Source of the DNA: an uncultured Selenomonadales bacterium
GTDB taxonomy: Bacteria; Bacillota; Negativicutes; Acidaminococcales; Acidaminococcaceae
Assembly: GCA_900315345.1 (NCBI GenBank)
Contig: OMYP01000003.1
Span: 1 to 64,000 of the forward strand
Direction of reading: 5' to 3'
Length of the DNA stretch: 64,000 bases
The translations under genes were made by a program, and so were the position numbers. Below are positions 27,704 through 37,046 of this stretch, piece after piece (within the stretch, counting starts at the first letter, position 1; the number at the start of each line of letters is the position of its first letter). Below the pieces are notes generated by a model. That model saw nothing but the letters and a program-made list of their open reading frames with translations. It was not told the origin of the DNA and made no database searches.

Positions 27704-29500
27704 ATGGAACAGAGTTACGAAGATTTTAAAAGACAGGTTAAAGAAAACTCTGATATAGTAGAAGTTATTTCCGGATATATTTCCCTTCAGAAAAAAGGCA
27801 GGTATTACTGGGCATGCTGCCCTTTTCACGGTGAAAAAACACCGTCTTTTTCTGTAGACAAAGAACGGCAGTTCTTTTACTGTTATGGCTGCCATGCCGG
27901 CGGTGATGTTTTCAGCTTTATTGAAAAGGAAGAGAACTGCACTTTTGCCGAGGCGATCAGGATTCTGGCCGGACGTGCCAATATACCGGTTCCGGAAAAA
28001 CACAGGACAGCAGCCGATATACGCAGGGAACAAAAACGGAAAGACATATATACGGTGAATGAACTTGCCAGCCGCTATTTTTCCGCATGCCTTCTTAAAA
28101 CCGATCATGGAAAAAATGCACTGGCCTATTTCCATAACCGCGGAATATCCGATGAAATCATAGCGCGTTTTTCATTGGGCTATTCACTTCCCGGCTATCA
28201 TTCTTTGCAGATGAATCTTGTTAAAAAAGGCTGTACGGAAGAGCAGCTGGCTGATGCCGGCCTGCTAAGGGGCAGAAAGGGCTCTTTCAGGGATATGTTC
28301 ATTAACCGGGTCATAATTCCTATCAAAGACCCCAGAGGGAAAGTCATAGCCTTTGGCGGGCGTGTAATGGATGACAGCTTACCGAAATATTTGAATACCG
28401 GTGAGACGGATGTTTTTCAAAAAAGGGAGACCCTGTTTGGTCTCGATGTAGCGATCAAAGCGATAAGGGAAGCAAAAGAAGCGATCGTAGTAGAAGGTTA
28501 TATGGATGCTATCAGTTTACATGCCGCCGGAGTCAACAGAGCGGTAGCATCCCTTGGAACCGCTTTCAGCGAACAACATGCAAAATTGCTGCATCGGGCT
28601 GCCGATAACATCGTTTTCGCATATGACAGTGATGACGCCGGCAGGCGGAATGCTGTCAGGGCAGTGGGTATTGCAAAGAAAGAAGGTTTGTCGGTAAAAG
28701 TTATAAATGTTCCGGAAGGTAAGGACCCTGATGAATACATCCGTGTTTTTGGCAGGGAATCTTTTGAAAATCTCGTGAAAAATGCATGGGACGGGACGGA
28801 ATTCCAGATTCGCTACACACTTTCCAAAAATAATATTACGGAATTAGCAGGAAAAGTTCAGTGTGTGTCGAATATAATCCCATATCTGCTGGAGTGTAAA
28901 ACTGAAATCGAGGTTGCCCGCTATGTGAATTTCCTGGCGGGACAACTGGTTATCGATGAAGGTCTTATTATGGGAGAGTACAGAAATGCAGTGGCAAATC
29001 TTTCCCGTAAAAAGAAGATTCCCGAACCCGTCGGGCAGCCGGTCCGGAAACCGGTTCCCGATATACTGATGCAGGCTGAGAGCAAGTTGTTGTTATTGTT
29101 TTTCAGATATCCGGGCATTATAAGCTCATATAAGGATATTTTGCAGAAAATCGGCTTTGTATCTCCTGTAAGGCAAAGAATCTACGAAATCATTTCGAAG
29201 ATGGAAACATCGGACTTTTCCGAGATCAGAGAGAATCTCTTTGCCGCAGGGGACCCAGAAATCAGTTCGGAAACTGCCAGGATTTTTGCAGACGAGGATT
29301 TTCCTCCGGACCAGGAAAGCCAGATACAGATTGCAAATGACTGTATCCGGAAGATGCAGCTGAATTTTTTGCAAAAGGCGTATGACACCCATACACGTCT
29401 TGCGGAAACTTATGCAAGCTTAAATGATGCCAGATATTTGGAAGAATTAAAGATATGCAATGAGTTAAGAGGGAAAATAACAAATCTTTATGGCAACTAA
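27704..29500 (+). CDS. dnaG: DNA primase
   Basis: 598 residues from the second of two adjacent ATG codons, 5 bp after GAGGAG. The N-terminal zinc-binding domain has [14 protein letters not shown] and [11 protein letters not shown]. The TOPRIM core contains [12 protein letters not shown] and [10 protein letters not shown]. The C-terminal region (about 430-598) is the poorly conserved helicase-binding part. It makes RNA primers at the replication fork and overlaps rpoD by 11 bp, the classic macromolecular-synthesis pairing. Confidence 0.96.
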   Translation: MEQSYEDFKRQVKENSDIVEVISGYISLQKKGRYYWACCPFHGEKTPSFSVDKERQFFYCYGCHAGGDVFSFIEKEENCTFAEAIRILAGRANIPVPEKHRTAADIRREQKRKDIYTVNELASRYFSACLLKTDHGKNALAYFHNRGISDEIIARFSLGYSLPGYHSLQMNLVKKGCTEEQLADAGLLRGRKGSFRDMFINRVIIPIKDPRGKVIAFGGRVMDDSLPKYLNTGETDVFQKRETLFGLDVAIKAIREAKEAIVVEGYMDAISLHAAGVNRAVASLGTAFSEQHAKLLHRAADNIVFAYDSDDAGRRNAVRAVGIAKKEGLSVKVINVPEGKDPDEYIRVFGRESFENLVKNAWDGTEFQIRYTLSKNNITELAGKVQCVSNIIPYLLECKTEIEVARYVNFLAGQLVIDEGLIMGEYRNAVANLSRKKKIPEPVGQPVRKPVPDILMQAESKLLLLFFRYPGIISSYKDILQKIGFVSPVRQRIYEIISKMETSDFSEIRENLFAAGDPEISSETARIFADEDFPPDQESQIQIANDCIRKMQLNFLQKAYDTHTRLAETYASLNDARYLEELKICNELRGKITNLYGN

Positions 29501-31772
29501 CAAGAAAAAAACTGACAAAAAACTGAATATGGAAAAGGTAAAACCTGTTGCAGAAGAGGAACTGACAGCAGAAAAAAAAGACAGGAAAAATAAGGCGGCT
29601 GCCAAAATCGCCGCACCGGAATCTAAGATTCAGAACCTGCCGAAAAAAGCTGTTAAGAAATCTGATAAAGCTGCAGCAGTAAAAACGGACGGGGATGCAT
29701 CAAAAGCGAATTCCGCAGCGGACAAGAAGGCTGCAAAGAAGAGCAAGGAAGCAGCCCCCAAAAAAGCTGAAGTAAAAGCAAAACCGGTAAAAAAGGAAGC
29801 CGTTCAGCCTGCGAAACCGTCGAAAGCGAAAGCTTCGGACGATAACGACGTAAAGAAGCGCCCGGAAAAGCAGCAGGAAAAAACAGCAGCGAAGAAGCAA
29901 TCTGTTCCTGACAAGAGCGAAGAGAGTGCAGCAAATAAAAAACCTGCTGTGAAAAATGGAAAAAAAGCGGAACAGAAAGCTGATGAAAACGTCTCTTCAA
30001 AAATCGTTTCCAAAACTTCTGCAAAAAAGGCAAAGGCTGTTCAGGAAACTGGTGTAAATAAAAAGAAGCAGGAAGAGATTGAAGACCATGATCAGCTTAA
30101 ACTGGACGCAGGGGAAGAATTACTGGCCGCCATGCCAGCCGGTTTCCCCGTTGAAAAGCTGGTTGAACTGGAAACCCGGGCCAGGAACAACGGAAACATT
30201 CTTTTAGATACGGAAATCAATGATATCCTTCCCGCCTCGGTGAATACTCCCGAAGCGATTGATTTTATGATGGAATATCTGCAGGGGAAAGGCATCAATA
30301 TCGTTTATCCCCAGGATGAGGAAGATAATCTGCTGCCTCCGGCAGAAGATGAAGAAGCAGAAAAAGAATCGGAAGAAATTACGGAAGCCGAACTTGCTTC
30401 TTCCATGGCAGTACCTGACGGTATCAGCATCGACGACCCTGTCCGCATGTATCTTAAAGAGATCGGCCGTGTTCCTCTGCTCCAGAGCGAAGACGAAGTT
30501 GAACTGGCAAAACGGATGGACAAGGGCAAACAGGTGGATAAGCTGACAGCTGTCCGCAAAAAACAAAACGACCAGAAGCAGGACATCCCCGAGATTAAAA
30601 CCAGAAAAAGTTTCAATGAAGTATTTAAACATTTGGATGAACTGTTAGAATCTGAACGGTCCATTACAGATATGCGCTCCATTCCGGTTGCGTTTCGCAA
30701 GTACGAAACCAAAAAGAACCAGGGGGAAAGCTATACTGCTTCCGACTTCGTAAAGGATACTGTACAGTTTACAAAAAGCGAGAGACTGCGCCTGATCGGT
30801 TTATTAACGGAAGAAAATCTGAGTTGCGCTGACTGGGAAAAAGACTGCATTATCAGGGAAGATGATAACGCACCGGAGCCCCGTAATCTTGAAACGATCC
30901 GGAATTTAATCAAACAGCTTGACGCCTGGGTTTCCAAACAAAAGAACCCGAAAGGCAAGAATATCAAAACGTTAAATGCTGATATAGACCGGATAGCTGC
31001 TGCAGAATCAGATTTTAAAAAACTGCTCACTGATATTAAAAAGCAGGGTGAAGAAGCAAAACGCTGTTTATCCGAGGCAAACCTGCGTCTTGTTGTAAGT
31101 ATAGCCAAACGCTATGTAGGGCGCGGCATGTTATTCCTCGACCTGATCCAGGAAGGGAATCTGGGTCTGATCAAAGCTGTAGAAAAATTTGATTATAATA
31201 AAGGGTTTAAATTCAGTACGTATGCAACCTGGTGGATCCGTCAGGCGATTACCCGCGCCATTGCTGACCAGGCAAGAACCATCCGCATACCGGTCCATAT
31301 GGTTGAAACCATCAACAAGCTGATTCGTGTTTCGAGACAGCTGTTGCAGGAACTGGGACGGGAACCTACCCCGCGGGAAATTGCGGAAATGATGGAAACA
31401 ACAGAGGACCGTGTACGTGAAATCATGAAGATTGCTCAGGAACCGGTTTCTTTGGAAACGCCTATCGGTGAAGAAGAAGATTCCCATCTGGGTGACTTTA
31501 TTGAAGATCATGACGCTCCGGCTCCTGCTGATGCCGCTTCTTTTGCGCTGTTGCGGGAAAAACTGAATGAAGTGCTGAATACGTTGAGCAGCCGGGAAAG
31601 GGAAGTCCTTGAACTTCGCTTCGGACTTAAAGACGGCAGGCAGAGGACCCTGGAAGAAGTAGGGCAGCATTTTGGTGTTACCCGTGAACGGATCCGGCAG
31701 ATTGAAGCAAAAGCTTTGCGCCGGCTCCGCAGCAAACGCTGCAACCAGCTGAGGGATTTTGTTGCAGACTGA
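29490..31772 (+). CDS. rpoD: Primary sigma factor (sigma-70 RpoD) with long Lys/Ala-rich N-terminal extension
   Basis: 760 residues, about twice the usual Firmicute length. Residues 1 to about 200 are low-complexity Lys/Ala/Glu/Pro sequence. Region 1.1 starts near 205, region 1.2 is [16 protein letters not shown], and an insert of about 180 residues separates it from region 2 ([37 protein letters not shown]). Regions 3 and 4 are normal, with the helix-turn-helix [17 protein letters not shown]. It directs RNA polymerase to housekeeping promoters. Its start lies within dnaG, with a weak RBS, so coupling is likely. Confidence 0.95.
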   Translation: MATNKKKTDKKLNMEKVKPVAEEELTAEKKDRKNKAAAKIAAPESKIQNLPKKAVKKSDKAAAVKTDGDASKANSAADKKAAKKSKEAAPKKAEVKAKPVKKEAVQPAKPSKAKASDDNDVKKRPEKQQEKTAAKKQSVPDKSEESAANKKPAVKNGKKAEQKADENVSSKIVSKTSAKKAKAVQETGVNKKKQEEIEDHDQLKLDAGEELLAAMPAGFPVEKLVELETRARNNGNILLDTEINDILPASVNTPEAIDFMMEYLQGKGINIVYPQDEEDNLLPPAEDEEAEKESEEITEAELASSMAVPDGISIDDPVRMYLKEIGRVPLLQSEDEVELAKRMDKGKQVDKLTAVRKKQNDQKQDIPEIKTRKSFNEVFKHLDELLESERSITDMRSIPVAFRKYETKKNQGESYTASDFVKDTVQFTKSERLRLIGLLTEENLSCADWEKDCIIREDDNAPEPRNLETIRNLIKQLDAWVSKQKNPKGKNIKTLNADIDRIAAAESDFKKLLTDIKKQGEEAKRCLSEANLRLVVSIAKRYVGRGMLFLDLIQEGNLGLIKAVEKFDYNKGFKFSTYATWWIRQAITRAIADQARTIRIPVHMVETINKLIRVSRQLLQELGREPTPREIAEMMETTEDRVREIMKIAQEPVSLETPIGEEEDSHLGDFIEDHDAPAPADAASFALLREKLNEVLNTLSSREREVLELRFGLKDGRQRTLEEVGQHFGVTRERIRQIEAKALRRLRSKRCNQLRDFVAD

Positions 31773-31784
31773 TTTCTGACAGAT

Positions 31785-31819
31785 CACGCAGGCAATTTTT
31801 TCGCCTGCGTGTTTTTTTT
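31785..31819 (+). terminator. Terminator after rpoD
   Basis: Perfect 9-bp stem CACGCAGGC (31785-31793) / GCCTGCGTG (31803-31811), then eight T. Confidence 0.92.
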
Positions 31820-31873
31820 CTGAGTGCCAGAATCAGTCATATTTGAAAAACAGCTGATATAATGCAGTTTTTC

Positions 31874-31902
31874 TTGACACGACCGGGAAGTTAGGTTAAA
31901 AT
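31874..31902 (+). promoter_or_regulatory. Promoter of tRNA-Ile2
   Basis: Consensus TTGACA (31874-31879), 17-bp spacer, TAAAAT (31897-31902), ending 17 bp before the mature tRNA. Confidence 0.85.
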
Positions 31903-31919
31903 AATTGTTGTTCAATACC

Positions 31920-31997
31920 GGGCCTATAGCTCAGCTGGTCCAGAGCCGGCGGCTCATAACCGCTTGGTCGTAGGTTCGAATCCTACTAGGCCCACCA
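31920..31997 (+). tRNA. tRNA-Ile2 with CAU anticodon (lysidine type)
   Basis: Seven-bp acceptor GGGCCTA/TAGGCCC, D arm with AGCTCAG, anticodon loop CTCATAA (anticodon CAT), T arm GTAGG-TTCGAAT-CCTAC and an encoded CCA end. The sequence around GGCTCATAACC and the T arm resemble tRNA-Ile(CAU) rather than tRNA-Met, so C34 would be converted to lysidine by TilS to read AUA. It marks the left edge of the accessory island. Confidence 0.93.
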
Positions 31998-32019
31998 AAA
32001 TCTTTACGCACAACTAACA

Positions 32020-32060
32020 GAACCTGTTCACAAGCTTTTTTGTGAGCAGGTTCTTTTTTT
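32020..32060 (+). terminator. Terminator after tRNA-Ile2
   Basis: GAACCTGTTCAC (32020-32031) pairs, with one G-U, with GTGAGCAGGTTC (32042-32053), followed by seven T. Confidence 0.9.
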
Positions 32061-32227
32061 GTGTTTCACTATTCAATTCAAAAATATTTCATATCTTCCA
32101 TATACTATTTTCTTGATCCTGATACGCTTAAAGTTTTGGCAGGTGGAATTGGCAGGTGGAAACGGTTTTGTGATATAATAATAAAATAATAGTTGATAGA
32201 ATTTAAGCTAATGATTAACCCAATTTG

Positions 32228-32252
32228 CCTCCCGGCCACGGGAGGTTTTTTC
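32228..32252 (+). terminator. Terminator at the head of the first SOS module
   Basis: CCTCCCG (32228-32234) / CGGGAGG (32239-32245) with a 4-base loop, then TTTTTTC. Part of a module repeated at 36939-37022. The stretch 32061-32227 upstream is AT-rich and shows no gene. Confidence 0.8.
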
Positions 32253-32283
32253 TTTTTGTTCGCTTTTCTTTTTCTCCGGTATG

Positions 32284-32312
32284 TGCTACAATGAATAACG
32301 AACAAATGTTTT
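32284..32312 (+). promoter_or_regulatory. Extended -10 promoter and LexA box before the Y-family polymerase
   Basis: TGCTACAAT gives -10 TACAAT (32287-32292) with an extended TG. Just downstream, CGAAC-AAAT-GTTTT (32299-32312) fits the Firmicute LexA operator CGAAC-N4-GTTCG with two end mismatches. A LexA dimer here would block the polymerase gene until DNA damage. Confidence 0.65.
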
Positions 32313-32333
32313 ATAAGTGAAAGTGTGACCATT

Positions 32334-33581
32334 ATGCGATCCATCCTCCATGTAGACATGAATAATTTTTACGCATCGGTGGAATGTTTGTACCGCCCGG
32401 AAATCCGGAACGTTCCCGTCGCCGTAGCAGGTGACCCGGAGAACCGTCATGGCATCATCCTTGCGAAAAACATGCTGGCTAAAAAGCTGGGGGTCACCAC
32501 AGGGGAGGCCATATGGCAGGCGAAGCTGAAGGCGCCGGGTCTGGTGCTGGTGCCGCCGGATTATAAAAAGTACCTGCGGTTTTCCCGGCTGGCGCGGCAG
32601 ATTTATTACGATTACACGGACCAGGTGGAAGCCTTCGGGCTGGATGAAAACTGGTGCGATATTACCAATTCCCTCCAGTGCCTGCACAGCGACCCTGTGA
32701 CGATCGCTGACTCCATCCGCCAGCGGGTGAAAAAAGAACTGGGTGTGACGGTAAGCGTCGGCGTTTCCTTTAATAAAATTTTTGCCAAGCTGGGCAGCGA
32801 CATGAAAAAGCCGGACGCCACCACGGTGATTCCCTACGACCGGTTTCGGGAAATCGTGTGGCCCCGGCCGGTGAATGAACTGTTATATGTGGGCAGGGCT
32901 ACCAACCGGAAACTGCGGGACATTGCCGTCAATACCATTGGCGACCTGGCACGGCTCGATCTGGCCATATTGCAGCGTAAGCTGGGGAAGTGGGGAGAGA
33001 TACTCTGGCTGTTCGCCAACGGTATGGACACGGCTCCCGTCCGGAAGATCGGGGAAGCGGAACAGATCAAAAGCATCGGTAACGGAACCACCTGCCCCCG
33101 GGATCTGAAAACGGAACAGGATGTGAAGCTGGTGTTTACGGTGCTTGCGGAATCGGTGGCGGCACGGTTGCGGGACTGCGGCGTAAAATGCCAGGGGGTG
33201 CAGATCTATCTGCGGGATAACGACCTTATGTCCATCTCCCGGCAGAAGAAACTGGAATACCCCTGCTGCACATCCCGTCCGCTGCTGGATGCGGCCATGG
33301 ATCTGTTCCGGCAGAACTACCGCTGGCAGAAACCGCTGCGGGGGCTGGGGTTCAGCGCCATTTATCTGGTAACCGCCAACAAACACATCCAGCTTTCCTT
33401 ATTCGACGACACGGTGGAACAGCTTATAACCCAGGAGCAGATCGAAAAGGCGGTGGACGCCATCCGTTACCGGTACGGGCATGATGCGATTCTGCGTGCA
33501 TCCATGCTGTTGGACTCAAAACTTACAGGCTTTAATCCGAAAGAAGACCATACCATACATCCATATAATTATTTCAGGTGA
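32334..33581 (+). CDS. Y-family DNA polymerase (translesion, DinB/UvrX/ImuB-like)
   Basis: 415 residues from ATG 32334; GTG 32325 would add three. Catalytic acidic residues are in ILHVDMNNFYASVE and GLDENWCDIT, and VSVGVSFNKIFAKLGSDMKKPD is the conserved palm segment. The little-finger region follows and ends in LSLFDD, close to a beta-clamp-binding motif. Error-prone lesion bypass is the family role. Codon use is more G+C-rich than the flanks, and a LexA-like box sits at its promoter. A small gene follows, overlapping or 5 bp later. Confidence 0.88.
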   Translation: MRSILHVDMNNFYASVECLYRPEIRNVPVAVAGDPENRHGIILAKNMLAKKLGVTTGEAIWQAKLKAPGLVLVPPDYKKYLRFSRLARQIYYDYTDQVEAFGLDENWCDITNSLQCLHSDPVTIADSIRQRVKKELGVTVSVGVSFNKIFAKLGSDMKKPDATTVIPYDRFREIVWPRPVNELLYVGRATNRKLRDIAVNTIGDLARLDLAILQRKLGKWGEILWLFANGMDTAPVRKIGEAEQIKSIGNGTTCPRDLKTEQDVKLVFTVLAESVAARLRDCGVKCQGVQIYLRDNDLMSISRQKKLEYPCCTSRPLLDAAMDLFRQNYRWQKPLRGLGFSAIYLVTANKHIQLSLFDDTVEQLITQEQIEKAVDAIRYRYGHDAILRASMLLDSKLTGFNPKEDHTIHPYNYFR

Positions 33582-33586
33582 TTGCC

Positions 33587-33814
33587 ATGAAAATAGATTT
33601 GAAAGTGAACGCACAGTTTGACCTGGACGGCAGCATAAAGCCGACATCCATTGTGTGGGAAGACGGAAGAGTGTTTGAGATCGACCGGATACTGGACGCC
33701 CACATGGCGCCGGCCATGACAGCCGGAGGCCTGGGCATGCGGTACATCTGCCGCATACAGGGCAGGACGGTAAAGCTGTTTAACGATGAAGGGCGCTGGT
33801 TTATGGAGACGTAA
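33587..33814 (+). CDS. Small conserved partner of the Y-family polymerase, function unknown
   Basis: 75 residues from ATG 33587 with AGGTGA 5 bp upstream; a GTG at 33578 overlaps the polymerase stop. It has a compact beta-rich pattern, IVWEDGRVFEIDRILDA, RYICRIQGRTVKLF and RWFMET. From memory, similar short proteins accompany Y-family polymerases in other Firmicutes and DUF6504 proteins do so in Actinobacteria, which suggests a joint role. I cannot verify homology here. Confidence 0.7.
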   Translation: MKIDLKVNAQFDLDGSIKPTSIVWEDGRVFEIDRILDAHMAPAMTAGGLGMRYICRIQGRTVKLFNDEGRWFMET

Positions 33815-33994
33815 GTTTTGATGTGTTCAAGAGTTTAGTAAAGAGGTGAGGCTACCCACAATTTTATTTCACAAAAAATTCATATCTGCTGTTTCCAATT
33901 TCTTGCCAATAAAACTATTTCGACTTACAATTATAGTAGCCAGATTTTCTTTTATTTCACGGCAGATTCAGCACGACAAGAAAGGAGCAATTTT

Positions 33995-34873
33995 TTGACT
34001 GAAGTAAACCGTGAATACAAAGATCGAGTATTCAAATTTATTTTCGGGAACCCCGAAAACAAGGAATGGACTTTGTCCCTGTATAACGCAGTGAACGGGT
34101 CCCAGTACCGGAACCCGGATGAAATCCAGTTCAACACGATAGAAGACGCAGTGTATATGGGGATGAAGAACGATGTGTCCTTTATCATCCGGAGCGAAAT
34201 GAACCTGTGGGAACACCAGAGCAGTTTCAACCCCAACATGCCTATGCGTTTCCTTACGTATGGAACACAGCTGTACGAAAAATATATTGCCTCCAGCGAG
34301 TATTATATTTACAGCAGAAGTTTGCAGGCTTTACCGAAGCCTAATTGCGTTTGCTTTTATAATGGCAGAGCGGAACAGCCGGAGAAGCAAGTACTGAAAC
34401 TGAGCGATGCCTTTGGCGGTGAAGCGGATATTGAGGTAAAGGTAACGATGCTGAACATCAATTACGGCAAGAACCGGGCGTTGATGGAAGTCTGCCAGCC
34501 ATTGCGGGAATACGCGTGGTTGGTTGACAAGGTAAGGACGCGCCAGAAAGAACTGCAAAATTTTGAAGCGGCGGTGGAAGCTGCGATACAGGAGATGCCG
34601 GAAGATTTTACAATTCGGGAATTCTTGATTACGAACAGGGCGGAGGTGAGAAGAATGCTGCTGACGGAATACGACGAAGAAAAAGTATTAGCGCAGGAAC
34701 GGAAAGAAGCCGCAAAAGAAGCGGAAATACGTACAGAAAACAAAGTGAATGAGCGCGTTGCGACGGACATGATACGGGACAAAAAGCCTTTGAAAGAAAT
34801 TTTGAAATACAGCAAACTTCCGGAAGCCGCCATTCGTAAGCTCGCCGAGTCTATGGGCGTGGCAGTACTGTAA
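33995..34873 (+). CDS. Rpn/YhgA-like PD-(D/E)XK nuclease family protein
   Basis: 292 residues from a TTG start preceded by AGAAAGGAG. The N-terminal half has the Rpn/PDDEXK layout: YKDRVFKFIFG, KNDVSFII and the catalytic EHQSSFNPNMPMRFLTY. The C-terminal third is highly charged and helical (residues ~215-280). Rpn proteins are recombination-promoting nucleases in E. coli and often multicopy, fast-evolving genes in gut anaerobes. Followed by two hairpins. Confidence 0.87.
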   Translation: MTEVNREYKDRVFKFIFGNPENKEWTLSLYNAVNGSQYRNPDEIQFNTIEDAVYMGMKNDVSFIIRSEMNLWEHQSSFNPNMPMRFLTYGTQLYEKYIASSEYYIYSRSLQALPKPNCVCFYNGRAEQPEKQVLKLSDAFGGEADIEVKVTMLNINYGKNRALMEVCQPLREYAWLVDKVRTRQKELQNFEAAVEAAIQEMPEDFTIREFLITNRAEVRRMLLTEYDEEKVLAQERKEAAKEAEIRTENKVNERVATDMIRDKKPLKEILKYSKLPEAAIRKLAESMGVAVL

Positions 34874-34882
34874 AAATTAAAA

Positions 34883-35022
34883 CAACTCCCTGTTCAGGAT
34901 GAAACATTCCGGCAGGGAGTTATCCATTTGCGGTTCATTTAAACGAAAATTTAACATCGTAAAAATCCAAAACCCCTGCAACCCGCTTCATGACCGGGCT
35001 GACAGGGGTTCGTTTTTTCTTT
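34883..35022 (+). terminator. Two successive terminator hairpins
   Basis: The first hairpin pairs AACTCCCTG (about 34884) with CAGGGAGTT (34913-34921). The second pairs AACCCCTG (34971-34978) with CAGGGGTT (35003-35010), with an inner CCCG/CGGG, and is followed by CGTTTTTTC. The second is the better terminator. Confidence 0.75.
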
Positions 35023-35089
35023 TATGAGAGAGTACTTTTGGACGCAAAAAATTTTAAAATTTAGATAGTGGAAGAACAGGGGTGAGTCT

Positions 35090-35326
35090 ATGATTATATT
35101 TTATCTCTTTTTGGCCATTATTGCGGCCTTTGCTATTTTTATTATTCTTGCATTGGTGGACATCGTGAAGGGGATAATTACAAAACGGGAATCACATTTT
35201 GCCGAAACATGGGCAACGATTATTGAAGCGATTCTAGGGTTTGCGGCAGCCGCTGGCGGTATCGTATTAGCGGCAGTAATTGCCTTGCTGCTACTGTTTG
35301 GCGTATTTTATTGTATATTTGGATAA
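35090..35326 (+). CDS. Small membrane protein of unknown function
   Basis: 78 residues with two hydrophobic segments (about 3-25 and 47-76) separated by a charged loop (KGIITKRESHFAET). RBS GGGGTGAG precedes ATG. No family recognised. It lies among island genes with lower G+C. Confidence 0.65.
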   Translation: MIIFYLFLAIIAAFAIFIILALVDIVKGIITKRESHFAETWATIIEAILGFAAAAGGIVLAAVIALLLLFGVFYCIFG

Positions 35327-35403
35327 TAGTAAAAGATGAAAGATAGGAGAGCAAGATGACTCTGGAAAAGAGAAATATGACCACCAACTATTAGCGCTAA
35401 CTA

Positions 35404-35412
35404 TGCTATAAT
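35404..35412 (+). promoter_or_regulatory. Extended -10 promoter before the PHP remnant
   Basis: TGCTATAAT with TATAAT at 35407-35412; no clear -35. Confidence 0.5.
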
Positions 35413-35483
35413 TATAATAAATATAAATTATTTCAAAAATCAGGCGAAGCGATATAAATTTTAGCACGAAGGAGGTAATCAGA

Positions 35484-35648
35484 ATGAATTCATATGTTGA
35501 CTTACACATGCATTCAAAATCCTCGGACGGGACAGATTTAATTCCGGAGCTGTTACAAAAAATTCAGGAAACAGGAATCAAAATATTTGCGTTGACAGAT
35601 CACGATACTGTTCAGGGCGTTTTGCAAATTATTGCTTGCAGATATTAA
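35484..35648 (+). pseudogene. Truncated PHP-domain phosphoesterase (N-terminal remnant)
   Basis: 54 codons behind a strong AAGGAGG. The encoded MNSYVDLHMHSKSSDGTD and IFALTDHDTVQG are the first two metal-binding motifs of PHP phosphoesterases (metal ligands HMH and DHD). The rest of the ~280-residue protein is missing: after VQGVLQII the frame ends in TAA and unrelated sequence follows. Promoter and RBS are intact, so a short peptide may still be made. Confidence 0.8.
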
Positions 35649-35841
35649 TGCCAATTTTGAAGAATGGGTTAAATTTTATTGTTCTGACGATTATTATGAA
35701 GAAGATGACGAAGAGGAACATAAAAATTATCTGAAAAGATATGCTGAACGGAAGCAGATGATGAAAGAGAAAACTAAAAAACTGGAAGGCCTGATCGCAA
35801 AACGGGAACGGAGTTTTGGGAAAGGGTATTATTTTAGTTGA
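35632..35841 (+). CDS. Short acidic/helical ORF, probably the tail of a lost gene
   Basis: 69 codons from a TTG with no RBS, overlapping the end of the PHP remnant in another frame. Its sequence is charged and helical (DDYYEEDDEEEHKNYL, then a Lys/Arg/Glu stretch). The abrupt join to the PHP fragment suggests a deletion junction near 35625. It may be a 3' remnant and not a working gene. Confidence 0.35.
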   Translation: MLADINANFEEWVKFYCSDDYYEEDDEEEHKNYLKRYAERKQMMKEKTKKLEGLIAKRERSFGKGYYFS

Positions 35842-35854
35842 AAGGGGAAAAATC

Positions 35855-36913
35855 ATGACAAGCGAGTTTTTTGAGTTTGAAGATAAAAAAATATTGTGCG
35901 AAACAATTAAAAAAATAATCTATGGCTTGGAGTTCGACGAGTTACCGCCTGCTAAAATTTTACGTTCTATAGAAAAAGATTTCGAGATCGTCCTTGAGTT
36001 CAAAGATCATTTCCGCTATTTGGTTCCACAGGTTTACGGCTGGGAGTTTATGGATGAATTTATGTACCAGGGACATCCGTTTCCGCATAAAACAGGACAG
36101 CCGGAACGTAGAGAGAATATCGAAGCAAGGCGTAAAATGGGCGATGATAATCACAGTGCTACAACATTCTATGAACTTTGTCGTAGTATGGAAGAAGTTT
36201 ATTATTATCACCATTATAAAAAGACAGTTGATCAGGTTCATGGAAATTATGTCAGAACAGAAAAGGCTGCGTCATTATGTGAAGACCTCTTTTATAGGTA
36301 TCTAAGGTTGATGGAATACTTAGATGGTGAAGAGGAATATTTGCAAGAGAAGGAAAAACAATGTGCAATTCTAGAAAAACTTTCTTTCCAACTTCAAAAA
36401 TATATCGGTGTAAATGTTGACAGGTTTTTGTATTTTGGCAAACTGTCTGACGAGTTTGCAGATAATGTAATTGAAAACAAATTAATGAAATGCGAAGACA
36501 CGCTGTCGGATGATTCAGGCCTTAACAATTTTTGGGAAGAGTATTGTGTTCAGATACAGCAGGAACATTCATTTTACTGGCAAACTTACTTGGAACAATT
36601 ATATTTGTGGGTCAAGGGAGAATTTGAGAAGCTGCCAATATGGCGGCGTAACGCAATTTGGCTTGAGTTAAAATATAATGACATTACGGAATATTTTGAA
36701 GCAGATTATGATCCTGATACAGTTAAAGATCTAAATTTGCCATTTTATAGAGAAGAAGCGGAAAATATAGACGTTGAAAATAAAAAATATTATGACTTAA
36801 AAGAAGCAGTAGATTTAATTGTGAATAAAATTGCTGACAAGGCTGCAGATTTCACGAATAAGCATATTGAGAGATATCTCTTTGGTTATGGTGCTGACGA
36901 TGATGAACTCTGA
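35855..36913 (+). CDS. Hypothetical protein, island gene
   Basis: 352 residues from the ATG 5 bp after GAAAGGGG. Rich in Tyr, Glu and Asp, apparently all-helical, with no recognisable motif, signal peptide or membrane segment. A+T-rich codon use compared with the polymerase and core genes points to acquisition. A terminator follows 25 bp downstream and opens the second SOS module. Confidence 0.65.
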   Translation: MTSEFFEFEDKKILCETIKKIIYGLEFDELPPAKILRSIEKDFEIVLEFKDHFRYLVPQVYGWEFMDEFMYQGHPFPHKTGQPERRENIEARRKMGDDNHSATTFYELCRSMEEVYYYHHYKKTVDQVHGNYVRTEKAASLCEDLFYRYLRLMEYLDGEEEYLQEKEKQCAILEKLSFQLQKYIGVNVDRFLYFGKLSDEFADNVIENKLMKCEDTLSDDSGLNNFWEEYCVQIQQEHSFYWQTYLEQLYLWVKGEFEKLPIWRRNAIWLELKYNDITEYFEADYDPDTVKDLNLPFYREEAENIDVENKKYYDLKEAVDLIVNKIADKAADFTNKHIERYLFGYGADDDEL

Positions 36914-36938
36914 TACAATAAAAGCATAACCTAATTTT

Positions 36939-36965
36939 CCTCCCCAGCCTGGGGAGGTTTTTCCT
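36939..36965 (+). terminator. Terminator at the head of the second SOS module
   Basis: CCTCCCC (36939-36945) / GGGGAGG (36951-36957), then TTTTTCC. Near copy of the hairpin at 32228-32252. Confidence 0.85.
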
Positions 36966-36994
36966 TTTGTTCGCTTTTCTTTTTTTCTTGTGTG

Positions 36995-37022
36995 TGCTAC
37001 AATAAGCGTGAACGTTCGTTCG
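36995..37022 (+). promoter_or_regulatory. Extended -10 promoter and LexA box before the ORF6N-PLD gene
   Basis: TGTGCTACAAT provides -10 TACAAT with an extended TG. TGAAC-GTTC-GTTCG (37009-37022) matches the Firmicute LexA operator CGAAC-N4-GTTCG in all but its first base. The gene starts 24 bp later. Confidence 0.75.
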
Positions 37023-37046
37023 AAAATTTATTAAAGAGGTGAGGCA

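Noticed and set aside
33835..33855. TAAAGAGGTGAGGC upstream of the Rpn gene, like the RBS of the ORF6N-PLD gene
   Set aside because: No start codon or reading frame follows; at most a relic of a copied 5' end.
35356..35394. 12-codon ORF with a good RBS upstream of the PHP remnant
   Set aside because: Too short to support; no homology or regulatory logic (no run of rare or amino-acid-specific codons).
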